The translations under genes and the position numbers were made by a program. Positions 49,227-60,071 of a stretch of DNA of 64,000 nucleotides are shown in pieces. The notes under the pieces were generated by a model that worked only from the letters and a program-made list of their open reading frames with translations, ran no database searches and had not been told where the DNA came from. Within the stretch, counting starts at the first letter, position 1; the number at the start of each line of letters is the position of its first letter. Source of the DNA: Mannheimia haemolytica (GTDB taxonomy: Bacteria; Pseudomonadota; Gammaproteobacteria; Enterobacterales; Pasteurellaceae); the NCBI GenBank assembly GCA_900638155.1, contig LR134495.1:62001-126000 (forward strand). Reading direction: 5' to 3'.

Positions 49227-50120
49227 ATGAATTACACCAAAGACAATGACAAACTCTATCGCTATTTATTTAAAGACCGAGCGGTACGAGGCGAATGGGT
49301 GCGTTTAAACAACACCTTTACCGAAACCTTAAACACCCACCACTACCCTAAAGCAGTACAAAATTTACTCGGCGAAATGTTAGTCGCAACCAGTTTGCTG
49401 ACCGCAACAATGAAATTTAACGGCAACATTACTGTGCAGATTCAAGGTGACGGCCCGTTAAAATTAGCGGTTGTGAACGGTAACGACCAACAGCAACTCC
49501 GTGCCTTAGCCCGTGTTCAGGCAGATATTGCAGACACAGCCTCATTAGCGGAAATGATCGGCAATGGTGTATTAGTGATTTCTATTATTCCGACCGATGG
49601 TGAACGTTATCAAGGGGTGATTGCTCTCGATAAACCAACCATTCGTGAATGCTTAGAAGATTACTTCGCCCGATCCGAGCAATTACAAACCCACCTCGTT
49701 ATCCGCACAGGCGAATTTGAAAGCAAAGCAGTGGCAGGCGGTATGTTGCTACAAATTATGCCGGACGGCACTGGCTCAAGAGATGACTTCGAGCATCTAG
49801 CCACGCTCACTGAAACCGTAAAAGATGAAGAGTTATTTGGTTTAGAGGCAGAAGAATTGCTGTATCGCCTCTACCACGAAGAGCAAGTAGAAGTTTACCC
49901 ACCACAAGATACCGAATTTAAATGTGGCTGCTCAAGAGAGCGTTCAGGCTCTGCATTATTACTGGTGCCTGCAGAAGAAATCGAAGAAATGTTGGCGGAA
50001 AAACAAGGCGTGATCGATATGCAATGCGAATGCTGCGGTACACAATATTTCTTTGACAAAGCGGCGATTGAAGGCTTTAAGGAAGAAACTGAAAAATTAA
50101 GTAAGTTAGGGTTAAATTAA
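49227..50120 (+). CDS. hslO: Redox-regulated chaperone Hsp33
   Basis: Holdase chaperone activated by oxidation of a C-terminal zinc-binding cysteine cluster. The 297-residue protein has the N-terminal substrate-binding domain (QIQGDGPLKLAVVNGNDQQQ, VAGGMLLQIMPDG) and the redox switch: CGC in FKCGCSRERSG near 231 and CECC in MQCECCGTQYFF near 261. The second pair is CxxC as in the family, with one additional Cys inside it. The ATG at 49227 follows GAGGAATCAAA; an in-frame ATG-less extension to 49209 (TTG) is unsupported. Confidence 0.95.
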   Translation: MNYTKDNDKLYRYLFKDRAVRGEWVRLNNTFTETLNTHHYPKAVQNLLGEMLVATSLLTATMKFNGNITVQIQGDGPLKLAVVNGNDQQQLRALARVQADIADTASLAEMIGNGVLVISIIPTDGERYQGVIALDKPTIRECLEDYFARSEQLQTHLVIRTGEFESKAVAGGMLLQIMPDGTGSRDDFEHLATLTETVKDEELFGLEAEELLYRLYHEEQVEVYPPQDTEFKCGCSRERSGSALLLVPAEEIEEMLAEKQGVIDMQCECCGTQYFFDKAAIEGFKEETEKLSKLGLN

Positions 50121-50125
50121 GCTAA

Positions 50126-50189
50126 ACAAGCGGTCAAATTTCTTGTCCTTTTTGCAATTTGCAAAAAACGACGAAATTTGACCGCTTGC
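50126..50189. terminator. Inverted uptake-signal pair between hslO and hisIE
   Basis: ACAAGCGGTCAAATTTC and GAAATTTGACCGCTTGC form a 17-base perfect stem with a TTGCAATTTGCAA inner palindrome, between convergent genes. One of the clearest uptake-signal hairpins here. Confidence 0.75.
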
Positions 50190-50192
50190 ATT

Positions 50193-50837
50193 TTACTTAT
50201 TTGAGCCTTCTGGGTGTAACCCAATCCCTTTGTGGCGTTCTTTTAGTTTAGCATTGACCTCTGCCCAAGATAAATCAGCATTGTGCAATAGCACAGTTAA
50301 ATGATACGCCAGATCTGCCACTTCAGAAACTAATTCTTCCCGATCATTTTTCATTGCCGCAATCACACTTTCTACTGCCTCTTCCCCTACTTTTTGGGCG
50401 ATTTTCGGTGTGCCTTTGGCGTAAAGTTTAGCGGTATAAGAGCTTTCCGGATCGGCATTTTTACGTTCCGCAATCATTCGTTCTAATTTGCTGAAAAAGA
50501 TCCAATCCGGCTGTTCTTGTTCAAACTGATGAAAACAGCTCTCCGCCCCAGTGTGGCAGGTTTCGCCGATAGGGTTGGCGAGGATTAACAGGGTGTCGTT
50601 ATCACAATCCAAACTCATATCCACCACGTTTAGGAAATTGCCCGAGGTTTCGCCTTTTGTCCACAGCCGTTGTTTGGTACGGGAGTAAAAAGTGACTCGC
50701 TTTTCAGCCAGCGTTTTTTCGAGGGCTTGTTGATTCATATAGCCCAGCATCAGCACTTCGCAGGTTTGGGCGTTTTGGACGATAACAGGCAGAAGGTTAT
50801 CGACTTTTTGCCAGTTGATTTTGTTTATGTGTAACAT
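50193..50837 (-). CDS. hisI: Bifunctional phosphoribosyl-AMP cyclohydrolase / phosphoribosyl-ATP diphosphatase HisIE
   Basis: Carries out steps two and three of histidine synthesis. The 214-residue protein has the HisI domain ([42 protein letters not shown] with the metal-binding cysteines, [10 protein letters not shown]) and the HisE helical domain (about 115-210; [40 protein letters not shown]). Last gene of the local his operon; an unrelated gene separates it from hisF. Confidence 0.96.
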   Translation of the reverse strand: MLHINKINWQKVDNLLPVIVQNAQTCEVLMLGYMNQQALEKTLAEKRVTFYSRTKQRLWTKGETSGNFLNVVDMSLDCDNDTLLILANPIGETCHTGAESCFHQFEQEQPDWIFFSKLERMIAERKNADPESSYTAKLYAKGTPKIAQKVGEEAVESVIAAMKNDREELVSEVADLAYHLTVLLHNADLSWAEVNAKLKERHKGIGLHPEGSNK

Positions 50838-50846
50838 ATTGCTATC

Positions 50847-51587
50847 TTAATATCGTTCTTCTAATGGTAATAATATTGAGTGTGAATTTCTTAATATATC
50901 GCTTTCATCAGTTGAGATACGAGATGTAAATGATCCTAATTTCTTTTCTAAAAAATCAACCCATTTTTCCCCTAACTGATTTACAAAATCGACTAAATAA
51001 TCATCTTTTTCATCACGATAGACCGGAGCCCAAATTAATTTTGGTTCATCACTATCTTGTATTTCAACATATCTATTCACAGTTAAATAGATAATGCAAT
51101 CTATAGATTTATAAGAGTCTTTGAGATGACTACATAGCAATGCCATAACTAAATCATGATCTACGCTTGTAAAACCATCATTTACAATAATCGCACAGCC
51201 CCTAATATCTGGGGCTCTAAAATATTCTTTAGTTTCTTTTATTTGTTTATTTACCTTTTTTAATATTCTACCTAAAGCTGGTCTAGCAGTTCGAATAAAT
51301 TCAGAATGAAATGATGATATATCCAATTCATTATTTTTTAATCTTTCTAACAAGGCGAAAAATTGCTCTTTGGCTGATTTAGAGTGTAAGAATTCTGTCT
51401 CAATTTCTTTTAGTTCTATAACTATTTTTTCTCTTTCAAACCAATAATCTGCATTACTAAATATTGGTGTTTTATTAAACATTTCTGAAATTCTAATACC
51501 TGATTGCTCTTTGATGAAACTATCCATGCTTTTTTCCACGGGAATTGCATCATGAGGACCAATATCCCAGAAACCGTCAATATCCAT
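50847..51587 (-). CDS. Orphan protein inserted between hisF and hisIE (possible nuclease-like fold)
   Basis: I do not recognise this 246-residue protein. It starts MDIDGFWDIGPHDAIPVEKS. At about 45-60 it reads NADYWFEREKIVIELKEIET: an Asp followed by a hydrophobic strand and E-L-K, as in the D...(E/D)xK core of PD-(D/E)xK nuclease-like folds. A later strand-turn GCAIIVNDGFTSVDHDLV would fit the same fold. This is a hypothesis from pattern only. It is more AT-rich than hisF and hisI and ends 9 bases before hisI, so it is transcribed with the operon. Confidence 0.7.
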   Translation of the reverse strand: MDIDGFWDIGPHDAIPVEKSMDSFIKEQSGIRISEMFNKTPIFSNADYWFEREKIVIELKEIETEFLHSKSAKEQFFALLERLKNNELDISSFHSEFIRTARPALGRILKKVNKQIKETKEYFRAPDIRGCAIIVNDGFTSVDHDLVMALLCSHLKDSYKSIDCIIYLTVNRYVEIQDSDEPKLIWAPVYRDEKDDYLVDFVNQLGEKWVDFLEKKLGSFTSRISTDESDILRNSHSILLPLEERY

Positions 51588-51657
51588 ACATATAGCTCCT
51601 TATAGAATATTCACAAAAATACTTGATTTTATGATACCTAGCAAACGTACCCTATGA

Positions 51658-53290
<1,633 letters not shown>

Positions 53291-53291
53291 T

Positions 53292-53338
53292 ACAAGCGGT
53301 CAAATTCTTCCAAAAACTTGCAAAAAACCGACCGCACT
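53292..53338. repeat. Uptake signal with degenerate inverse copy
   Basis: ACAAGCGGTCAAATT and, inverted, CCGACCGCACTT (changed from CCGCTTGT). It follows the C repeat, as in C1 and C2: C element plus uptake-signal pair is a recurring combination here. Confidence 0.5.
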
Positions 53339-54183
53339 TATTTCTTCACCTGTTTCGCCACTTGTTCAATCACCGCAGCGAGATCAATCGCATTTTGCTG
53401 AGTAATTACCGGTTTGCCGGTCTCTGCTTCCAAACTTTCTCTAGCCACTTTTGCAACATTTCCGCCCCGTTTGGCAACGGTTTTATTTTCTTCTAAGCCC
53501 TGTGGGTGGTTGATTTGAGCGATGTCTTTGGTGGCAGCCTCGGCAAGCATATTCAGTACCAACTCAGTAGTGGTCATATTGTCTCGTAGGCTTTCTTTTT
53601 TCAGCCCTTTGAAATCCTTGTATTGGCGGGTGGTCATACCGCTCCACGCCTGTGTGATTTCATTGGTGAGAATCGCAAATTCTCTGCCCGCTTGCACACC
53701 GTGATCTTGCCAAGTATCCGTCAGTTCTTTTCGCACCTGAATGGCTTGCAAGCGTTGGTTAATCCACTCACGGGAATATCCCTTTTTCAAGTAAGTAGCT
53801 AAGGCTCGGTCAATGGTCAATTCAGGATCGATAATTTCATCAATCCGCTCTTTGCCTACCTCTGCCAGCCACATTTTCAACGGCTCGGCTTTCGGGCTTG
53901 GTACAGACTGAATAATACGGAAAATGCCTTGTAAATCCGTGGCATCGGTTTCCCGCATTTTTCCGTCTGGGGCTTTTAATTTCAACTGTACGATTTTTTC
54001 GTACAGTTCAATTCCGCCCTCTTCGTCCTTGATTTTCCGCTTTAAATCACTCCAATAACGGCGTGGATTGCTACTTTGCGTCAGCACCTCGATGATGTCC
54101 ACCACCGAGAAAAACCACTCTTCTTTTTCGCTATCCCACACCGAGCGGATTTGGCTGTTTTCAAATAGTTTGATTTCGTTCAT
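53338..54183 (-). CDS. BRO family, N-terminal domain protein (phage antirepressor / DinD-like)
   Basis: A 281-residue protein with a Bro-N domain (about 1-115: IKLFENSQIRSVWDSEKEEW, FSVVDIIEVLTQSSNPRRYW, GIFRIIQSVPSPKAEPLKMW) and a C-terminal region typical of the DinD-like group (IDRALATYLKKGYSREWINQ, LTNEITQAWSGMTTRQYKDF, VAKRGGNVAKVARESLEAET). Bro-N proteins are often phage antirepressors or DNA-binding regulators; the role of chromosomal single copies is not known. It sits between hisH and hisA, same strand, in a place where other Pasteurellaceae have these genes adjacent. Confidence 0.88.
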   Translation of the reverse strand: MNEIKLFENSQIRSVWDSEKEEWFFSVVDIIEVLTQSSNPRRYWSDLKRKIKDEEGGIELYEKIVQLKLKAPDGKMRETDATDLQGIFRIIQSVPSPKAEPLKMWLAEVGKERIDEIIDPELTIDRALATYLKKGYSREWINQRLQAIQVRKELTDTWQDHGVQAGREFAILTNEITQAWSGMTTRQYKDFKGLKKESLRDNMTTTELVLNMLAEAATKDIAQINHPQGLEENKTVAKRGGNVAKVARESLEAETGKPVITQQNAIDLAAVIEQVAKQVKK

Positions 54184-54281
54184 TTCTCACCTTCTTTCAC
54201 TGGTTAAATTAACAGTAATTTTGTCGAAATAAAGCGAGAAATCAAGCCCTATTTTCAAACTTTGCGATCCAGATCGCAAAA

Positions 54282-54875
54282 TCAGACATTCTCCACAAAA
54301 TTCTTGAGCAACTTTGCCCCAGCCTCGCCCGAACGCTCGGGGTGGAACTGTACGCCGTAGAAGTTTTGGCTGGCAATGGCAGCGGAAAACGGCACGCCGT
54401 AGTCGCAGGTGGCGATGGTGTTTTCATTCGGTAGCACGCCGTAGCTATGCACAAAATAGAAATGGCTGCCTTGCTCAATGTCGTGAAATAGCGGATGGTC
54501 GGCTTGGTATTGCACCTTGTTCCAGCCCATATGTGGCAACGGCAAACCGCATTCAGGCAAGCGTTCGGTTTTGCCACGCATCAGGTTCAGTGTTACCACA
54601 TCGCCCTCGTGGGAAAATTCGGTCATTAACTGCATACCCAAACAAATGCCAAGCATCGGCTGAGTAGCGTTGCGAATGGTGTCAATAAGCTGGCGATCGT
54701 GCAAAATCGCCATCGCCGCCGCTGCCGTTCCCACACCGGGGAGCAGCAATTTATCGGCAGATTGGATTTTGTTGAGATCTCGCGAGATCTCAGCCCGAAT
54801 GCCAAGGCGGTCAAAAGCAAATTTGACCGAAGACAGGTTGGCACAGCCTGTGTCGATGATGGTTAAGTCTAACAT
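54282..54875 (-). CDS. hisH: Imidazole glycerol phosphate synthase subunit HisH
   Basis: Glutaminase subunit that delivers ammonia to HisF. The 197-residue class I amidotransferase has LTIIDTGCANLSSVKFAFDR, LLLPGVGTAAAAM, the nucleophile Cys in MLGICLGMQLMTEFSHEGD near 78 and the His-Glu pair in FYGVQFHPERSGEAG. The gene is no longer next to hisA, because the BRO-type gene is in between. Confidence 0.96.
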   Translation of the reverse strand: MLDLTIIDTGCANLSSVKFAFDRLGIRAEISRDLNKIQSADKLLLPGVGTAAAAMAILHDRQLIDTIRNATQPMLGICLGMQLMTEFSHEGDVVTLNLMRGKTERLPECGLPLPHMGWNKVQYQADHPLFHDIEQGSHFYFVHSYGVLPNENTIATCDYGVPFSAAIASQNFYGVQFHPERSGEAGAKLLKNFVENV

Positions 54876-55021
54876 TTACTTACCTTTACATTGATTAATA
54901 TTTTCAATCCTTGAAATTATAAAAATTATCCCTATTAAACTAAATTAAGTATATAGTAATAATAGTTCTATATATGAAGACACATAAGCAAATTAACAAA
55001 ACTTTCTAAGGATAAATACTC

Positions 55022-55180
55022 ATGAAATATATTTCTGGGCAAACTGTTCCAAAATCCGGAATTTATGGATTATTTTCACATACAGGTAAACAAGAAAACA
55101 GAGTAACTTGTGTAAAAGGTGAGCCATTCCCACCTACACCACGTTCCAATATGTACTATAAATTATTAGTAGCTGCTTGA
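55022..55180 (+). CDS. Small YjzC-like protein of 52 residues, divergent within the his operon
   Basis: Reads MKYISGQTVPKSGIYGLFSH, TGKQENRVTCVKGEPFPPTP, RSNMYYKLLVAA. The pattern G-x-x-V-P-x-S-G-x-Y followed by V-T-C-V-K-G-E-x-F-P-P-T-P is that of small YjzC-type proteins found in many bacteria; their function is unknown. CTAAGGATAAATACTC precedes the ATG and a terminator follows at 55192. It is transcribed against the his genes, between hisB and hisH. Confidence 0.8.
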   Translation: MKYISGQTVPKSGIYGLFSHTGKQENRVTCVKGEPFPPTPRSNMYYKLLVAA

Positions 55181-55191
55181 TTATTCATATA

Positions 55192-55215
55192 AATGGCTAG
55201 GTTATTCTAGCCATT
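55192..55215 (+). terminator. Terminator of the small YjzC-like gene
   Basis: AATGGCTAG-gttatt-CTAGCCATT followed by CATTTTTCC. Confidence 0.75.
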
Positions 55216-55321
55216 CATTTTTCCTCTATTAAAATCGATCGAAATCCCGCAAAACTTTGCAAAATTCAACCGCGCTTTTGCACTCTCCCTCCAAAAATCC
55301 TTCGGATTTTTTCCACCCAAG

Positions 55322-55384
55322 ACTCGCTACGCTTGCCTCCTTCGGAGCCGTTGGCAAAGCCAACGTTCAAATGCAAGCATTTGT
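55322..55384 (-). repeat. Hairpin-chain repeat H5 next to hisB
   Basis: Read on the minus strand: ACAAATGC-tt-GCATTTG, then AAC-GTTGGC-ttt-GCCAAC, then GGCTCC-gaa-GGAG, then GCAAGCGTAGCGAGT. The preceding AAAAATCC-ttc-GGATTTTT (55293-55312) is a further hairpin. The whole 232-base gap between the small gene and hisB holds only such repeats. Confidence 0.7.
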
Positions 55385-55412
55385 CCCGAGCGGGCGAGGG
55401 GAAGATATGAGA

Positions 55413-56501
55413 TTATAAAACCCCTTTGGAACTCGGCAACTCATTCCCTTCAATACGAATGCACTGTCTAAGCGTTCTGCCGAAGACTTTAAACAGGCTT
55501 TCGATTTTGTGGTGGTCATTGTCGCCTTTTGCCTTGATGTGTAGGGTAGCGAGCATCGTGAAGGCAATGGATTGGAAGAAGTGTTCCGTGAGTTCGGTGC
55601 TGAAATCGCCCACTTTGTCACGTTTGAAATCGGCTTTGAACTTGATGAACGGTCTGCCCGATAAGTCCATCGCACATTCTGCACGGCTTTCGTCCATCGG
55701 CAACACGAAGCCGAAACGGGCGATGCCGCGTTTGTCACCAATCGCTTGTTTTAATGCGGTGCCGAGGGCGAGGGCGGTGTCTTCCACCGTGTGATGTTCG
55801 TCAATCCACAAGTCGCCTTTGGTGGTGATGTTCATTCTAAAACCGCCGTGGGTGGCGATTTGGTCGAGCATATGGTCGAAAAAGCCCACGCCGGTGCTGA
55901 TTTCGTTGTTGCCCGTTTCGTCCAGCCATACTTGCACTTTGATGTCGGTCTCTTTAGTTTTACGGATAACTTCGGCAAAGCGCTTTGGTCGCTCGCCAAT
56001 GTTGGTCACGGCTTCGCCCAGCAGTTTTTCGGCAATCAAATCCCAATTCAGCTTTTCAGGGTGATATTGCAACGCCCGAATGCCAAGGTTTTCCGCCAGT
56101 TGCACATCGGTGGCACGGTCGCCAATCACAAAGCTGTTGGCAGGGTCGAACAGTTGGCGGTCGATGTATTTTTGCAGCAGTTTGGTGTGCGGTTTGCGGC
56201 AATCGCAGCCGTCTTCCGGCTTGTGCGGACAAATCAGCACATCATCAAATTCAATCCCTTGCGAGTTGAACAACGCCATCATCGCATTGTGCGGTTTGTC
56301 GAAATCTGCCTGTGGGAACGAACTCGTGCCTAAGCCGTCTTGGTTCGAGACCATTACAAAGCGGTATTTGCCCTTGAGTTTGAGCAGGGCTGGAATGACG
56401 TTTTTCTCGAATTTGAGCTTTTCAAGGCAGTCGATTTGAAAATCGGTTTTCGGCTCGTCAATCAAGGTGCCGTCACGGTCGATAAAAAGGGTGGGTTGCA
56501 T
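55413..56501 (-). CDS. hisB: Histidinol-phosphatase / imidazoleglycerol-phosphate dehydratase HisB
   Basis: Bifunctional enzyme for steps seven and nine of histidine synthesis. The 362-residue protein has an N-terminal HAD phosphatase domain ([20 protein letters not shown]; zinc-binding [32 protein letters not shown]) and a C-terminal dehydratase domain (about 165-362; [54 protein letters not shown]). The fused form is the enterobacterial/Pasteurellaceae type. Confidence 0.97.
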   Translation of the reverse strand: MQPTLFIDRDGTLIDEPKTDFQIDCLEKLKFEKNVIPALLKLKGKYRFVMVSNQDGLGTSSFPQADFDKPHNAMMALFNSQGIEFDDVLICPHKPEDGCDCRKPHTKLLQKYIDRQLFDPANSFVIGDRATDVQLAENLGIRALQYHPEKLNWDLIAEKLLGEAVTNIGERPKRFAEVIRKTKETDIKVQVWLDETGNNEISTGVGFFDHMLDQIATHGGFRMNITTKGDLWIDEHHTVEDTALALGTALKQAIGDKRGIARFGFVLPMDESRAECAMDLSGRPFIKFKADFKRDKVGDFSTELTEHFFQSIAFTMLATLHIKAKGDNDHHKIESLFKVFGRTLRQCIRIEGNELPSSKGVL

Positions 56502-56526
56502 ATTTTTCTCCTGTATTCATTGTGTC

Positions 56527-57687
<1,161 letters not shown>

Positions 57688-57698
57688 TTATACATAGT

Positions 57699-58139
57699 TT
57701 AGAAATTTTTTCGATATTGAATAATACCGCTATCATTAGCTAATTTATTATAAAGCTGTTGTGCTCGATGATTGTTTTTATCTGTTACCCAATATACTCG
57801 GTTATATCCTTTTTCCTGTGCATATCGATAAATATATTCAATTAATTCTTTTCCTATGCCTTGGTTGCGATATTCAGCTAAAACAAATAAATCTTCCAAA
57901 TAACAGCATTCAGTTAAATTCCAAGTATTTGGGTGAATCACAATATGAACAAAACCAACCATTCTGTTATCAACAAAAGCCCCAAATCCCTTTACATTTT
58001 CACTCTCTGAAACTTTCTGCCAAGTTGATTGAATAATATCATCTGCTAAATTCACTTGATAAAAATCTAAATATTGTTGCCACAATAATTTCCATTCAGT
58101 GAGATTTTTGGAGGCTAACGGCGAAATATTAATACTCAT
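57699..58139 (-). CDS. GNAT family N-acetyltransferase
   Basis: A 146-residue GNAT protein: VKGFGAFVDNRMVGFVHIVI, YLEDLFVLAEYRNQGIGKEL (acetyl-CoA loop RNQGIG) and YRVYWVTDKNNHRAQQLYNK-type C-terminus (NRVYWVTDKNNHRAQQLYNK). Substrate unknown. It lies between the decayed rhuM-fic gene and hisC on the same strand and is more AT-rich than hisC, so it was probably acquired. It would be under control of the his leader unless it has its own promoter. Confidence 0.88.
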   Translation of the reverse strand: MSINISPLASKNLTEWKLLWQQYLDFYQVNLADDIIQSTWQKVSESENVKGFGAFVDNRMVGFVHIVIHPNTWNLTECCYLEDLFVLAEYRNQGIGKELIEYIYRYAQEKGYNRVYWVTDKNNHRAQQLYNKLANDSGIIQYRKNF

Positions 58140-58150
58140 ATTTTTTCCTG

Positions 58151-58679
58151 TTATGCTTTTAATAAAATAAAGTGTTCAATCAGTTTAATCATCAGTTCTT
58201 TTTGTTCAGGCAAACTTTCTGCCACCAACAAGGCTAAGGCAACCAGTGTATTGACTGAGCAACCCAATCACCTGTTCAAACTCAATACCTCGCTCCTGCA
58301 AACGGCGTTCGTTGAGAGCATAGCCTTTTACCAGATAATCTTTTAGGCGAGCGGTTGCCCAAATACGAAACTGAGTGCCAGCCTTGGAATTCACCCGATA
58401 GCCAACAGAAATAATCGCATCTAGATTATAAAATTCCACTTGGCGGACGACTTCTCTAGCACCTTCAATTTGAACTGTTGCATTTTTTGCAACAGTTGCC
58501 TCACGATCCAGTTCACCTTCTTGGTAGATATTTCGTAAGTGCCGAGAAATGACAGATTTGTCTCGTCCAAAAATATCTGCCATTTGCTGTAAACTTAGCC
58601 ATACCGTTTCCTTATCAAACTGCACGGAAACTTGGGTTTTGCCGTCTTGGCTTTGGTAAATTTCAATCGGGTTTTTCAT
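58151..58679 (-). pseudogene. RhuM-Fic/DOC fusion gene with large internal deletion
   Basis: The open frame (58206-58679, 157 residues) is the RhuM N-terminal domain: VSVQFDKETVWLSLQQMADI, FGRDKSVISRHLRNIYQEGE, YNLDAIISVGYRVNSKAGTQ, FRIWATARLKDYLVKGYALN, and it ends abruptly after EQVIGLLSQ. In the next frame the DNA down to 58151 reads VNTLVALALLVAESLPEQKE then LMIKLIEHFILLKA and stop. That is the usual C-terminal end of the Fic/DOC domain in RhuM-Fic fusions. The core Fic domain is missing. So an internal deletion joined both ends out of frame. Product, if any, would be a truncated RhuM domain. Confidence 0.82.
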
Positions 58680-58707
58680 ATTATTCCCAAATTTTATCTA
58701 TAAAAAA

Positions 58708-58735
58708 ATCTCTCGAAAGTTGCCTTCCGAGAGAT
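58708..58735 (-). terminator. his attenuator terminator
   Basis: On the minus strand ATCTCTCGGAA and TTTCGAGAGAT form an 11-base stem (one G-U pair) with loop GGCAAC, followed by TTTTTTTAT. The left arm CTCGGAAG can instead pair with CTTCCGAG at about 58752-58759, which in turn can pair with CGGAAG upstream. This gives three mutually exclusive hairpins, as in classical his attenuation. Confidence 0.88.
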
Positions 58736-58801
58736 CTTTATTGATTTGCTACACTTGCTCGGAAGAGTTATCTTCCGCACACACCAAATGCCCGAAAGAT
58801 A

Positions 58802-58846
58802 TCAGGTTAAAGTGTGGTGGTGATGTAAAGTGTAGTTTAAATTCAT
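58802..58846 (-). CDS. hisL: his operon leader peptide HisL
   Basis: A 14-residue ORF, MNLNYTLHHHHTLT, with four consecutive His codons (CAT CAC CAC CAC). GGAG lies 9 bases upstream of the ATG. It is followed by the attenuator hairpins (58708-58775). In the family, ribosome stalling at His codons during histidine shortage prevents the terminator from forming. The leader here precedes a broken rhuM-fic gene and an acetyltransferase instead of hisG. Confidence 0.88.
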   Translation of the reverse strand: MNLNYTLHHHHTLT

Positions 58847-58952
58847 TGCATTACTCCAAAACAGTATGAACAGAATTTACGTCAAGCCGGCAGAAATAGC
58901 AAGCACTTTTTTAAGCAAATATCGGCTTTTTTATAACCGTTTGTTCCGCCTA

Positions 58953-59942
58953 TTATGCTCTTGCGGAATACACCTTAAACTTGGTGGATTTTGCCAGCAC
59001 GTCGTGTTTGCCGAAGGCTTTATCGAGCAAATCAGGGTAAGGTAAGAACGCGTTTGCAACAATCCGCAGTTCACCGCCTTTGGTTAGGTGATTTTTAGCT
59101 TGGAAAATCAACTCCTCCACCGCTCGGTAGGCGGTATCGACCCCGTCGTGGAATGGTGGGTTGGAGACAATTAAATCAAACCGTTCATTAATGTGAGAGA
59201 ACACATCACTTGCTACCACTTCCCCCTCTAACTGATTTTCCGCCAAAGTACGTCTGCCGGATTCCAACGCCATTGCGTGAATATCGCTCATCGTCAGTTT
59301 GATTTTCGGAAATTGTTGTTTGAGCGTTGCCCCAATCACGCCAGCCCCACAGCCTAAATCTAACACTTTGCCTTTTAGCCTGTCTGCTTTGTCAAAGGTT
59401 GAAAGCAATAATTTTGTGCCGTTATCCAGCTCTGCCGAGCTAAAAACTGCCGGCAGAGCGAACACATCTAAGGCTTGCAAGCGGTAGGATTTCCAGAATT
59501 TTTTGTAATCAAATGTCGGCACGCTTTGTAATTCAAAATGGTATAAACCACAACGGCGGGCAGAATCGATTTTGGCGATACTGCCGAAAGGTTCGAGCAG
59601 TTTTTCCACCGAACGCACACCTGCTCGATTTTCACCGATAATCAACATTTCTTGCCCCGCTTGGCATTGCGACAGCCATTGTAGCAGTTGGAATTGGCAT
59701 TCCTGCTTGTTCTTCGTCCAATAAAACACGGCTAACTCGGCTTTTAAATTACATTCTAAGCCAAATTCAACCTCACTATGGTGGCGGGCGTAGTCAAAAT
59801 AGCTACTGAATACCGCAACCTTTTCCGCACTAGATTGCAGTTGGCGGGCGAAATCATCTCGCACATCGCCAAACAATAGCACAGACTTGTTTTCAAACAA
59901 CGCCAGGTGGCGTTCAAGCACTTCGCTTTCTAAAGAGAGCAT
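58953..59942 (-). CDS. rsmC: 16S rRNA (guanine-1207 N2)-methyltransferase RsmC
   Basis: Methylates G1207 of 16S rRNA with S-adenosylmethionine. The 329-residue protein has an N-terminal pseudo-methyltransferase domain (LERHLALFENKSVLLFGDVR) and a C-terminal catalytic domain with the SAM loop GKVLDLGCGAGVIGATLKQ near 195 and the target-base motif IVSNPPFHDGVDTAY near 262. It is divergent from holD, as in E. coli. Confidence 0.95.
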   Translation of the reverse strand: MLSLESEVLERHLALFENKSVLLFGDVRDDFARQLQSSAEKVAVFSSYFDYARHHSEVEFGLECNLKAELAVFYWTKNKQECQFQLLQWLSQCQAGQEMLIIGENRAGVRSVEKLLEPFGSIAKIDSARRCGLYHFELQSVPTFDYKKFWKSYRLQALDVFALPAVFSSAELDNGTKLLLSTFDKADRLKGKVLDLGCGAGVIGATLKQQFPKIKLTMSDIHAMALESGRRTLAENQLEGEVVASDVFSHINERFDLIVSNPPFHDGVDTAYRAVEELIFQAKNHLTKGGELRIVANAFLPYPDLLDKAFGKHDVLAKSTKFKVYSARA

Positions 59943-60071
59943 TTTCTTACCTTATCTAAAAAATTTAGCGTGAATATACCGAATTTAAGTACAGAAATCT
60001 TGAATTTTTTGAAAAAAGTTTCTGTTCAAGCGGAGTTTTGATACTATTTGCAAAATTTGATGAGGTTTTAA

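Noticed and set aside
54242..54577. 111-residue minus-strand frame overlapping hisH
   Set aside because: Same strand but another frame than hisH, composition unlike a protein; HisH is certain there.
55791..56333. 180-residue plus-strand frame opposite hisB
   Set aside because: It is a shadow of the certain hisB gene; no ribosome-binding site.
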